Assembly: GCA_910584215.1 (NCBI GenBank)
Contig: CAJTYI010000007.1
Span: 1-52,876, forward strand
Direction of reading: 5' to 3'
Length of the DNA stretch: 52,876 nucleotides
Source of the DNA: an uncultured Roseburia sp.
GTDB lineage: Bacteria > Bacillota > Clostridia > Lachnospirales > Lachnospiraceae
Part shown: positions 1 through 8,358 of the stretch, piece after piece
How the letters are laid out: each line of letters opens with the position of its first letter
Numbering within the stretch: the first letter of the stretch is position 1
Program-made: the position numbers and the translations under genes
Notes under the pieces: generated by a model
The model's database searches: none
Told to the model about the DNA's origin: nothing
What the model saw: only the letters and a program-made list of their open reading frames with translations

Positions 1-1489
1 CTTTTACGTTGATTACGCTGTCGGGTTTTTTGTGGGAAAGCATTACAACCGTCTCCACATGCACCGTCCCCGGAAACATATCAACCGGCCTCACCCGCTT
101 CACCTCATACCCTCCATCACAGAGCACACGCAGATCTCTTGCCAGCGTAGCGGGGTCGCAGCTGACATAGACAATGCGTTTCGGCTGCATTTTAATCATG
201 GTCTCCAGACATTTTTCATCACAGCCTTTTCGCGGCGGATCAACGACAATTACATCGGGGTGCAGCATTTGCGTCTGCTGATTATTTTCATAAAATTGCG
301 GCAAAACCTCCTCCGCCTTCCCGACAAAAAACTCCACATTTGTGATGCCGTTTAAGCGGGCATTGCTCTTTGCGTCGGCGATCGCCTGGGGCACAATTTC
401 AACGCCGCAGACTTTCCCGGCCCGCTGCGCTAGAAACAGGGAAATCGTGCCGATACCGCAATATAAGTCCCAGACCGTCTCCCTGCCGGTCAGCCCGGCG
501 TAGGAGAGCGCCAGACTATAAAGTTTCTCGGTCTGAACCGGATTAACCTGATAAAAAGACTGCGGCGAAATATGGTAAGCAATCGCCGTGTCCGTGAGCG
601 CAAATTCCTCCCCACGCCCTGCTGACGCTCCATGATTACTTTCCATTCTCTCATCGAAACAACTGCGCAAATGAATGTAATCTGTGATGTAAGCTTTCCC
701 CCATATTGTTTCTGTGACATCACCCAGGATTACATTCGTATCTTTCATGTTCTGATTGACAGAAATACTGGTCATACCGTCTATTTTTTTCAACTGTTCA
801 ATCAGCTTCTCCTGGGAAGGCAGCTTCTTTCCATTGATGATCAGACACACCATCAGTTCTTTTGTGGTAAAACCATAGCGTATCAGAACATGGCGCACCA
901 ATCCCCGCCTGGTGGATTCATCATACGGTGCAATCTGATTCTCCCGCATATAAGAGAGCACGACCTCTAAAACCAACTGATTTACGGGCGCACCAAGTTT
1001 ACAATCTGTCATCGGAATAATCTCATGTGTGCGTGCCGCGTAAAATCCAGCTACCGGGTAAGCGTTTTTATCGGCTCCAATCGGAACCTGAGCCTTATTG
1101 CGGTAGCGAAAAGGATAATCCATGCCGACGATCGGTTCCATCACCTTGTCGATCTCCGCCTCCAAAAAGCCGCCAAGGCGCATCAGACTATCTTTCACTT
1201 TTCTTTGCTTAAACTCCAGCTGCTTGTTATAATCCATTGTCTGAATTTGACATCCACCACAGCGCCGATGGTGCTTGCACTCCGGTGAAACACGAAAAGG
1301 AGAAGACTCTATGATCTTCTCCACTCTTGCATACCCATAATTCTTTTTTAACTTCGTGATGCGGGCCAAAATTCGATCTCCCACTACAGCATCTTTTACA
1401 AAAAATGCCATGCCCTCATATTTGCCGATCCCTTCGCCGTCTACACCGATATCTTCAATAAACAGCTCTATCTTATCATTTTTCTGCAT
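1..1489 (-). CDS. 23S rRNA (uracil-5-)-methyltransferase, RlmD/RumA family, partial
   Basis: This gene is cut by the window edge: about 496 codons are visible with no stop. Such enzymes use S-adenosylmethionine to methylate C5 of a uridine in 23S rRNA (or tRNA for close relatives). The first 60 residues look like a TRAM RNA-binding domain. An iron-sulfur cysteine set follows: Cys71, the CGGC motif with Cys77 and Cys80, and Cys163. The catalytic region carries DPPRKGCD and then SCDPATLARD, the usual motifs around the nucleophilic cysteine and catalytic glutamate. The start at ATG 1487-1489 gives MQKNDKIE, a typical TRAM opening. The frame runs on past the usual end of the domain (after VETVVML), as in relatives with a C-terminal extension. 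The exact target nucleotide cannot be told from sequence. Confidence 0.9.
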   Translation of the reverse strand, partial: MQKNDKIELFIEDIGVDGEGIGKYEGMAFFVKDAVVGDRILARITKLKKNYGYARVEKIIESSPFRVSPECKHHRRCGGCQIQTMDYNKQLEFKQRKVKDSLMRLGGFLEAEIDKVMEPIVGMDYPFRYRNKAQVPIGADKNAYPVAGFYAARTHEIIPMTDCKLGAPVNQLVLEVVLSYMRENQIAPYDESTRRGLVRHVLIRYGFTTKELMVCLIINGKKLPSQEKLIEQLKKIDGMTSISVNQNMKDTNVILGDVTETIWGKAYITDYIHLRSCFDERMESNHGASAGRGEEFALTDTAIAYHISPQSFYQVNPVQTEKLYSLALSYAGLTGRETVWDLYCGIGTISLFLAQRAGKVCGVEIVPQAIADAKSNARLNGITNVEFFVGKAEEVLPQFYENNQQTQMLHPDVIVVDPPRKGCDEKCLETMIKMQPKRIVYVSCDPATLARDLRVLCDGGYEVKRVRPVDMFPGTVHVETVVMLSHKKPDSVINVK

Positions 1490-1620
1490 TTACTCCATTT
1501 CCTCTCCGATTTCCGGACAATGATTTCCTCTCCTCCAAAAACAGCTCTATCTTATCATTGTTTCTGCATTTACTCCGTTTCCTCTCCGATTTCCGGACAA
1601 TGATTTCCTCTCCTCCAAAA
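1461..1620. repeat. 80-bp tandem duplication covering the 5' end of the rRNA methyltransferase gene
   Basis: Positions 1461-1540 and 1541-1620 are near-identical copies lying head to tail. By eye they differ by one inserted G (near 1560) and one A/G change (near 1577). The first copy contains the start codon and first codons of the methyltransferase. In the second copy the equivalent ATG runs into a stop after four codons because of the extra base. The second copy is therefore a dead duplicate of the gene start and leader. Confidence 0.9.
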
Positions 1621-1720
1621 ACTTCATGTCTCATAGAACCTTGCACATTGTCCCGCTTCTTCTGATTATTTCCATCACTCCGGTAATTGCAAACAGTTCG
1701 ATTACACAACGTTCTCTTTC

Positions 1721-1905
1721 ACTCTGTTCTACTCATCTTTCCCAGATCTGCGGATATTGCTCCAGCAAAGGGTATTAAAAATAATCTTTTACTCTAATCT
1801 ACTCATCTTTCCCAGATCTGCGAATATTGCTCCAGCAAAGGGTATTAAAAATAATCTTTTACTCTAATCTACTCATCTTTCCCAGATCTGCGGATATTAC
1901 TCTCC
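1721..1905. repeat. 70-bp tandem repeat, about 2.5 copies, including the 3' end of the yhaM-like gene
   Basis: Units start at 1721, 1791 and 1861. The first two are 70 bp and nearly identical. The third is partial and contains the last codons and stop of the exoribonuclease gene. About 40 bp of the gene's 3' end is thus repeated twice downstream of its own stop, joined by roughly 30 bp of AT-rich spacer. The two downstream copies share small differences from the genic copy, which suggests one duplication of the spacer-bearing copy after the first event. Confidence 0.9.
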
Positions 1906-2822
1906 AGCAAGCGGTTATATCCCTGCCACGTCAGATTATTCTCCGGCACTTTATCAAAAATCTCCGCCAATGTCTCCATTTTGGCATCCAGATTATCCGC
2001 AAAACTGAGCGCCAAAGCTTCGGCCAGCGCCGGTTTCTTGGGTGAGCCGAATTCCAGCTCGCCGTGGTGTGCCAAAATACAGTGTTTCAGTTCATTTGCC
2101 AGGCGCACCGGAAAACCGTTCAATGCGCGTATCCGCTCGCCCAACATCTCGGTGCCAATGACAATATGCCCCAAAAGCTGCCCTGCATCGGTGTAGTCAT
2201 TTTCCGGGAAAACCGATAATTCCTCCAGCTTTCCGATATCGTGAAATATTGCCGCCGTGACCAAAAGATCACGGTTTAAAATCGGGTACGCTTTTGCAAA
2301 ATAATCACAATTTAAGGCCACAGAAAGCGTGTGTTCAAGCAGTCCTCCGACAAAGCCATGATGTACTGTTTTGGCGGCGGAATGAAACTTAAAACGTTTG
2401 ACAAACAACGGATCGTCCACAAAGAAACTACAAAGCAATTTTTTTAAATATGGCTGCTTTACCGTCTGAATCAGTGCGGTGAGCTCCCCATACATTTCGT
2501 CGATATCCCTGCTGCTGACCGGTAGATAGTTTTTCGGTTCATATTCTCCTTCCGCCACTCTGCGCACCCGCTTTACGTTCATCTGCAAGCTGCCCTGAAA
2601 ACTGGTGACATCACCTACTACCGCTATGTAATCCAACGAATCAAATTCTTCGATCCCCACTGAACCGGGTTCCCAGATCTTTGCATCCAGCATACCTGTC
2701 TTATCCTGTAAAATCAATGAATCATACGGTTTTCCTGCCTTAGTCAGAGCCGTCGCTTTCTTCTTGCACAAATAGATCTCATTGATTCGTTCTCCCTCAC
2801 GGAGTGTGTCAATATATCGCAT
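1869..2822 (-). CDS. 3'-5' exoribonuclease YhaM-like (OB-fold plus HD domain)
   Basis: The 317-residue protein has an N-terminal OB-fold-type nucleic-acid-binding region (about residues 1-110) followed by a metal-dependent HD hydrolase domain. The HD signature is visible as HHGFVGGLLEHTLSVA, FHDIGK and LAHHGELEFGSPKKP. Its order and length match the YhaM/CBF1 family, which trims RNA 3' ends. I chose the ATG at 2820-2822, which starts MRYIDTLREG and has a GGGAGAAAGGG site upstream. A longer frame to 2870 has no clear ribosome site. It lies just upstream of the rRNA methyltransferase on the same strand, separated by repeat DNA, so co-transcription is possible but unproven. The 3' end sits inside a 70-bp tandem repeat. 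Confidence 0.85.
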   Translation of the reverse strand: MRYIDTLREGERINEIYLCKKKATALTKAGKPYDSLILQDKTGMLDAKIWEPGSVGIEEFDSLDYIAVVGDVTSFQGSLQMNVKRVRRVAEGEYEPKNYLPVSSRDIDEMYGELTALIQTVKQPYLKKLLCSFFVDDPLFVKRFKFHSAAKTVHHGFVGGLLEHTLSVALNCDYFAKAYPILNRDLLVTAAIFHDIGKLEELSVFPENDYTDAGQLLGHIVIGTEMLGERIRALNGFPVRLANELKHCILAHHGELEFGSPKKPALAEALALSFADNLDAKMETLAEIFDKVPENNLTWQGYNRLLESNIRRSGKDE

Positions 2823-2967
2823 AATTTCCCTTTCTCCCTGCCATACCAATCGGCCTGCTTTCGACCGCACGGCATCCTGGCATAATCTTTCTATATTTTA
2901 AGTGTAAATGCATTTCATTCACATAAGTACGTCAACTTACTTTCCCTAAATTATATCCTTCTTCTCT

Positions 2968-3274
2968 TTCTCTTACACATACCAACTTACTTTATCACTT
3001 TTTTCTCTTTCACATTCACAGCTCTACTCCCTTCTCCTATTTTATTTCTTTCTACCCTTTACCACAAACACCTCGACTTACCTTCCTTACTCTAATTCTC
3101 TCCTGTCTTTTACATATATTTCAACTTACAGTCTTTGCTTTATTTGCCCTTCTCTTACACATACCAACTTACTTTATCACTTTTTTCTCTTTCACATTCA
3201 CAGCTCTACTCCCTTTCCCTATTTTATTTCTTTCTACCCTTTACCACAAACACCTCGACTTACCTTCCTTACTC
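2968..3274. repeat. Spaced direct repeat, 125 bp x2, in a gene-free region
   Basis: Positions 2968-3092 and 3150-3274 are near-identical (offset 182 bp, one short variable patch CTTCTCC/CTTTCCC), separated by 57 bp. The whole 2823-3274 stretch is very pyrimidine-rich on the plus strand and shows no convincing gene. The second copy abuts the CTAG-type hairpin element at 3275. Confidence 0.9.
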
Positions 3275-3423
3275 CGGTACAACGAATATGAATGAACGGA
3301 CACCTTGGCTTGTCTGATTTTTCATCTGCTTCGTTGTCGTCAATCGACGTAGCCACCGCTGCGCCTCATTCCTCCGACTTGCATAGGAAAGAATCATTCT
3401 GCGCCAATGTATCGTTACTGTAG
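3275..3423. repeat. Hairpin repeat element, copy D (truncated)
   Basis: This copy is about 94% identical by eye to element C at 38891-39054, covering the left arm TACAACGAATATGAATG and the core. The left CTAG is altered to CGGT and about 15 bp of the right arm is missing. The core hairpin reads CGTAGC-CACC-GCTGCG (3348-3363). Its one change relative to copy C still allows a T.G (U.G) pair. The right end overlaps the stop codon of the HtrA-like gene (3415-3417). Confidence 0.8.
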
Positions 3424-4773
3424 CACGCCGATCTCCACCAAACAGGTAATATCCGTATAGCCTTCCGGGCTTTGACGCTTTACCACCACCGTCACGGTAT
3501 CTCCCGGCGACAGAGACATCAATTTACTCTCATATCCATCCACCGTGAATATTACATCGCCATCCATGGAAACGATCACATCACCGCGCTGCAATCCCGC
3601 ATTCATCGCCGGCGAATCCATCTTTACGTCTTTGATATAAGCGCCCTTGGGAATCTCATTTTCCGCGGCGATATCGTTGGTTACCGTAGTCAGCTCCAGC
3701 CCGGCGTACGGGATATCTCCACCGTTGGAAAGCCGCTCGATCATAGCCTTGAGCTCGGATATGGAAAATGCGGTCACGACTCCCGACTCACCGCTGTTAT
3801 AACCCTGCATGACCAGGCCGATCACCTCTCCCGACACGTTTAACAGCACGCCGCTTCCGTTTTTATTTCCCACAATATCTGTAGTAAAAACGGAATATTT
3901 ATTGTCTATGACATTGATACTGTTTGCCGTAGATGTAATACTCCCGGTCAGAATGGAGTAATTGGAACCCAAGGGACTGCCTACCGCAATGACGAGTTCC
4001 CCCTGTCTTGTGACGAGGGAATTGCCCAACGCGGCGACGGAGAGCACCTCCATCGTCCCGGCGTCGATCAACGCTAGGGGAACGGAAAGTACTGCAATCC
4101 CTGTAGCGGCATCATACTTTTTCATCGCTGCATCCACTGTCACTTCATTACAGAATGTGACATAGATTTCCTGTGCATCTGCAATATTTTTGCGCTCCGT
4201 CAAAATCAGGAGTTCCTCCCCATTATCGGCAAGAATAAACCCTGACGCCTGTCCTTTGCGCTCGTAATCATTGTATAGCCAGTCAGTGTCGCTCTTAATC
4301 CCGGTGACCGTTACCATAAAACTGCTGGCACCGCGTCCGACGTCATATAACCGGTTTTGCAGCTTTTGGTAATCCGCCACGGTAATTTCCACCTGCTCAC
4401 CCAAAGCCTGCTCGCTTCCGCCGGTCTCTAAAGACTGTGTATCCGTCTCGCTCTCTGATGTCTGCGTTTCCTGCTCTGACTCGGTCTCCTGCGTATCCTC
4501 TGAAGATAACGCCTGCTCACTCCCGCCGGTCTCTAAAGACTGCGTATCCTCCAGATAATCCTGCGGAATCGTTACCACATTCTTGTCCGGCGGAAGCAGA
4601 TAGTCCTCCCACTGCAGTCTGCAATACACAAACACAAAGCTGGCTATCACACCGAACACAACCGCCATCGCCACGACAAATAACGCGTAGATAAAAAGCT
4701 TTTTCCTGTTTATGGGTTTTTCCTTTCGTTTCTCATTGATAAACGAAAAACACTCGTTGTCCTTTTCCTGCAT
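3415..4773 (-). CDS. Membrane-anchored HtrA-like protein (degenerate S1C protease fold plus PDZ)
   Basis: The 452-residue protein has a cytoplasmic N-terminus, one membrane segment (about residues 27-50), an acidic Gln/Ser/Glu/Thr linker containing the repeat TQSLETGGSEQAL twice, a trypsin-like region (about 150-345) and a C-terminal PDZ domain (about 355-452, SPAMNAGLQRGDVIVSMDGD). HtrA proteases normally carry His in a TNxHVV-type motif, Asp in TDxAVLK and Ser in GNSGG. Here the equivalent places read LTERKNI, TGIAVLSV and NGSGVLL, so His and Asp are gone and only a Ser may remain. It is probably a non-proteolytic, extracellular-facing scaffold or sensor (inference). The ATG at 4771-4773 has GGAG seven bases upstream, better than the ATG four codons earlier. 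Confidence 0.8.
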   Translation of the reverse strand: MQEKDNECFSFINEKRKEKPINRKKLFIYALFVVAMAVVFGVIASFVFVYCRLQWEDYLLPPDKNVVTIPQDYLEDTQSLETGGSEQALSSEDTQETESEQETQTSESETDTQSLETGGSEQALGEQVEITVADYQKLQNRLYDVGRGASSFMVTVTGIKSDTDWLYNDYERKGQASGFILADNGEELLILTERKNIADAQEIYVTFCNEVTVDAAMKKYDAATGIAVLSVPLALIDAGTMEVLSVAALGNSLVTRQGELVIAVGSPLGSNYSILTGSITSTANSINVIDNKYSVFTTDIVGNKNGSGVLLNVSGEVIGLVMQGYNSGESGVVTAFSISELKAMIERLSNGGDIPYAGLELTTVTNDIAAENEIPKGAYIKDVKMDSPAMNAGLQRGDVIVSMDGDVIFTVDGYESKLMSLSPGDTVTVVVKRQSPEGYTDITCLVEIGVLQ

Positions 4774-4960
4774 GCTATACTCCATTCTCCATAAGAATAT
4801 ATTTTTATGGCTTTCAGCTACAGATTTTTAACATGTATCATCCGGTATTACCGCAAACATAGAAACAACTATATTATATTTTACCTTAAATTGCGCCCCC
4901 TTACAATACTTTCTTGTGAAAATTCCCAAAATTCGGCTTTAAAACCCTGCTAAAATAAGG

Positions 4961-4966
4961 TATAAT
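4961..4966 (+). promoter_or_regulatory. Possible -10 element upstream of mutS2
   Basis: A perfect TATAAT lies at 4961-4966, but the matching -35 position (about 4938-4943) reads TTTAAA. The leader to mutS2 would be about 210 bases, GC-rich in its second half. The rest of the 4774-5177 gap holds no gene I can support. Weak call. Confidence 0.3.
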
Positions 4967-5177
4967 GAACATAATTGTTACTATTTTGCCTCTGACTTCT
5001 TTCACAAAGCTGCAAGCCAAACCGAACAATTCTATTTTTAGAAACCTTTAGACAGGCAAGCGTTCGTTTTCCCGCCGCAGACGGTTATCCCCGCGCCGGA
5101 TGTCGCGGTTATGACACCAAATCCAGGCAGATAGCACATTGATTGATATCCATAAAATGGACATAGAAAGGACCACC

Positions 5178-7607
5178 ATGAATGAAAAAGTATTAAAAAC
5201 TTTAGAATATGACAAAATTATTGATCAACTGACAACGTTTGCCTCCAGCGAGGACGCCAAGCGTCGCTGCCAGAAGATCAAGCCACTGACTGACAAGGCC
5301 AAAATCGAACTGCTCCAACAGCAGACCGCAGATGCGCTCTCCCGCATTTTAAAATATGGCTCGCTGTCCTTTTCGGGCATCCACCCCATCGGCGATACCC
5401 TAAAACGGGTGGAAGTCGGCGGAACGCTCGGCATCGGGGAACTGCTCCGCGTCGCCTCCATGTTAGAGACAGCCAAGCGGGTGAAAGCATTTTCCCGCAG
5501 CTCCAAAGAAACGATAAACACATCTCCCAGGCAGACAGAAGCCGGCTTTCCAGAGGACGAAGGAGAAGGCGATTCTCTCAGCGAATTCTTTGCGCAAATC
5601 GAACCTTTGACGCCGCTGCGTGAGGAGATCCGCCGCTGTATTCTCTCTGAGGATGAAATTGCCGACGATGCCAGCAGCACACTGCGCTCCATCCGCCGCT
5701 CGCTGCGCGGCATGAACGATAAAATTCGCGCACAGATCAATAGCATGATGAACAACGCCACAATCCGCACTTATCTGCAGGATGCCGTGATCACCATGCG
5801 CGACGGCAGATACTGTCTACCAGTAAAGGCGGAGGCCAAATCACAGGTGCCCGGCATGATTCACGACCAGTCTTCTTCGGGCTCCACTCTGTTTATCGAG
5901 CCCATGGCAGTCGTAAATTTAAACAACGAGTACAAGGCGCTCTTGATGAAAGAGCAGGATGAAATCGAGGCAATCCTCGCCAGTTTAAGCGGCCAGGTCG
6001 GCGCCTATGCCGCCGCGCTATCTGTCGATTATAAATTATTAACGCTGCTTGACTTTATTTTTGCCAAGGCTTCTTTTGCCAAAACCTATAACGGCGTGGC
6101 GCCGATCTTAAACGAGGAAGGCCGCATCCATATTCGCAAAGGACGCCACCCGCTGCTGGACGCCCACAAAGTTGTGCCGATCGATATTCATTTGGGGGAA
6201 GACTTTCATCTCCTGATCGTCACTGGCCCCAACACCGGCGGTAAGACTGTTTCCCTAAAAACCGCCGGGCTGCTTACGCTGATGGGTCAGGCCGGACTTC
6301 ATATCCCGGCGCTGGACCGCTCCGAGCTTGCCATTTTTCGGGAAGTTTTTGCGGACATCGGGGACGAGCAGAGCATCGAACAGTCGCTGAGCACATTCTC
6401 CTCGCACATGACCAATATCATCCGCATTCTCAAACATGCGGATCACAAGTCGCTCGTCCTCTTCGACGAACTGTGCGCGGGAACGGACCCCACCGAGGGG
6501 GCGGCGCTTGCCATCTCCATTCTCTCACGGCTGCACGATATTGGCTGCTGCATTATGGCGACAACACACTACAGCGAATTGAAAGTATATGCGCTGTCAG
6601 CGCCGGATGTCGAAAACGCCTGCTGCGAATTTGACGTGGAGACGCTAAGTCCCACTTACCGGCTTTTAATCGGGATTCCGGGCAAAAGTAACGCCTTTGC
6701 GATCTCCCAGAAACTGGGGCTCTCGGAACAGATCATCGCCGACGCGAAATCGCGCATCACAGAAAACGAAGAGAACTTTGAAGACCTGCTGGCTAATCTG
6801 GAAAAGAGCCGTATCACGATCGAAAAAGAGCAGCTTGAAATCAATCAATACAAAGAAGAAGTCCGCCGCCTGAAAGAGCGCTTAGAACAAAAGCAGGAGC
6901 GCATCGATCAAAGCCGCGACAAGGTATTGAGAGAGGCCAACGAAGAGGCATTTCGCATCATTCGGGAAGCCAAAGAGGTCGCGGATGAGACCATACGCAA
7001 CTTTAATAAATACGGGCAGGCACATGCGCCGGTCTCCGAGATGGAGCGGGAACGCACAAAACTGCGCGATAAGATGAACCAGGCGCAGAGCAGGATGAGC
7101 GACCAAAAGAAATCCGCACAGCAGAATCACAGCGTTCCCAAAAAACTTAGGGTCGGTGACCGCGTAAAGGTGATCAGCATGAATCTGAACGGAACGGTGC
7201 ACACCCTGCCAAACACTAAGGGCGATCTTTCGGTACAGATGGGCATTTTAAATTCGATCGTCAATATCAATGATTTAATTCTGTTAGAGGAGGATAACGC
7301 TCCCTCGGGCAAAAAGTTTGCTAAAGGCGGCGCCGGCAAGATTGCCATGAACAAATCCGCCACCATTTCCGCGGAAATCAATCTCATTGGAAAGACGGTT
7401 GACGAGGCGCTGCCGCTGCTGGATAAATATCTGGACGACGCCTACCTGGCACATCTGCCCTCGGTGCGTATCGTGCACGGAAAAGGTACCGGCGCGCTGC
7501 GAAACGCCGTCCACTCCCATCTGAAACGGCAGAAATACGTCAAATCGTATCATCTGGGAGAATACGGGGAGGGCGACGCAGGCGTTACGCTGGCAGAATT
7601 TAAGTGA
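5178..7607 (+). CDS. mutS2: Endonuclease MutS2
   Basis: The 809-residue protein matches the MutS2 layout: an N-terminal MutS-like core and lever region, an ABC-type ATPase with Walker A GPNTGGKTVSLKT and Walker B LVLFDELCAGTDP, a long coiled coil (about residues 510-620) and a C-terminal Smr nuclease domain with HGKGTGALR. MutS2 acts on branched DNA to limit recombination; in Bacillus it also works in ribosome rescue (family knowledge). I chose ATG 5178 (MNEKVLKTLEYDKII) because this is where family similarity begins and an AGAAAGGA site precedes it. An in-frame ATG at 5139 lacks one. About residues 110-130 contain a charged insert (EDEGEGDS) that breaks the usual N-domain. Confidence 0.95.
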   Translation: MNEKVLKTLEYDKIIDQLTTFASSEDAKRRCQKIKPLTDKAKIELLQQQTADALSRILKYGSLSFSGIHPIGDTLKRVEVGGTLGIGELLRVASMLETAKRVKAFSRSSKETINTSPRQTEAGFPEDEGEGDSLSEFFAQIEPLTPLREEIRRCILSEDEIADDASSTLRSIRRSLRGMNDKIRAQINSMMNNATIRTYLQDAVITMRDGRYCLPVKAEAKSQVPGMIHDQSSSGSTLFIEPMAVVNLNNEYKALLMKEQDEIEAILASLSGQVGAYAAALSVDYKLLTLLDFIFAKASFAKTYNGVAPILNEEGRIHIRKGRHPLLDAHKVVPIDIHLGEDFHLLIVTGPNTGGKTVSLKTAGLLTLMGQAGLHIPALDRSELAIFREVFADIGDEQSIEQSLSTFSSHMTNIIRILKHADHKSLVLFDELCAGTDPTEGAALAISILSRLHDIGCCIMATTHYSELKVYALSAPDVENACCEFDVETLSPTYRLLIGIPGKSNAFAISQKLGLSEQIIADAKSRITENEENFEDLLANLEKSRITIEKEQLEINQYKEEVRRLKERLEQKQERIDQSRDKVLREANEEAFRIIREAKEVADETIRNFNKYGQAHAPVSEMERERTKLRDKMNQAQSRMSDQKKSAQQNHSVPKKLRVGDRVKVISMNLNGTVHTLPNTKGDLSVQMGILNSIVNINDLILLEEDNAPSGKKFAKGGAGKIAMNKSATISAEINLIGKTVDEALPLLDKYLDDAYLAHLPSVRIVHGKGTGALRNAVHSHLKRQKYVKSYHLGEYGEGDAGVTLAEFK

Positions 7608-7653
7608 CGGGAAAACCACAAAAATTCTTATCGCAATTTTGGGAGGTACAACA

Positions 7654-8358
7654 ATGGCCGCAAAACAGAAAATTTTAATCGTAGACGACGATAACAACAT
7701 CGCCGAATTAATTTCACTCTATCTGACAAAGGAATGTTTTGACACTATGATCGTAAACGACGGCGAGGAAGCCCTGCGGGCTTTCGAGCAATACATGCCC
7801 AATCTGCTTTTACTCGACTTGATGCTGCCGGGGATCGACGGTTATCAGGTATGCCGGGAAATCCGCGCCAAGGCGAATATCCCGATCATTATGTTATCCG
7901 CCAAGGGTGAAATCTTTGACAAAGTACTCGGACTGGAACTCGGCGCAGACGACTATATGATTAAACCGTTTGACTCCAAAGAGCTGGTGGCCCGCGTAAA
8001 AGCTGTCCTGCGCCGCTACCAGCCGGTTAAAATGGAAGAATCCTCACCGGATCTCAAATGTGTGCGCTACCCGGATTTGACAGTCAATTTGTCAAACTAC
8101 TCGGTCGTTTACCGCGGGGAATCCATCGACATGCCGCCAAAAGAACTGGAACTGCTGTACTTTCTGGCGGCTTCCCCCAACCAGGTATTTACCAGGGAAC
8201 AGCTTTTGGACCATATCTGGGGCTACGAATACATCGGTGACACCAGAACCGTGGATGTCCATGTCAAACGCCTTCGCGAAAAGATCAAGGATCACGAAAG
8301 CTGGGGACTGTCCACCGTGTGGGGCATCGGTTACAAATTTGAGGTGAAACATATATGA
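7654..8358 (+). CDS. OmpR/PhoB-family response regulator
   Basis: The 234-residue protein has a receiver domain (residues 6-118) with acidic pocket DDD at 11-13, phospho-acceptor Asp55 in LLLLDLMLPG and Lys104 in MIKPFD, followed by a winged-helix DNA-binding domain (about 140-234) with RTVDVHVKRLREKI. On phosphorylation it should bind DNA and change transcription. GGGAGG at 7641-7646 sits correctly for ATG 7654. The gene follows mutS2 by 46 bp and its stop overlaps the start of the kinase gene (ATGA), so the two are translationally coupled. The target genes and the signal cannot be read from the sequence. Confidence 0.93.
   Translation: MAAKQKILIVDDDNNIAELISLYLTKECFDTMIVNDGEEALRAFEQYMPNLLLLDLMLPGIDGYQVCREIRAKANIPIIMLSAKGEIFDKVLGLELGADDYMIKPFDSKELVARVKAVLRRYQPVKMEESSPDLKCVRYPDLTVNLSNYSVVYRGESIDMPPKELELLYFLAASPNQVFTREQLLDHIWGYEYIGDTRTVDVHVKRLREKIKDHESWGLSTVWGIGYKFEVKHI

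Noticed and set aside
1461..1905. CRISPR or satellite array
   Set aside because: Only two or three copies of two unrelated units, each derived from the neighbouring gene ends.
5225..5770. Minus-strand frame of 181 codons inside mutS2
   Set aside because: It is a shadow of the strongly supported mutS2 coding frame.
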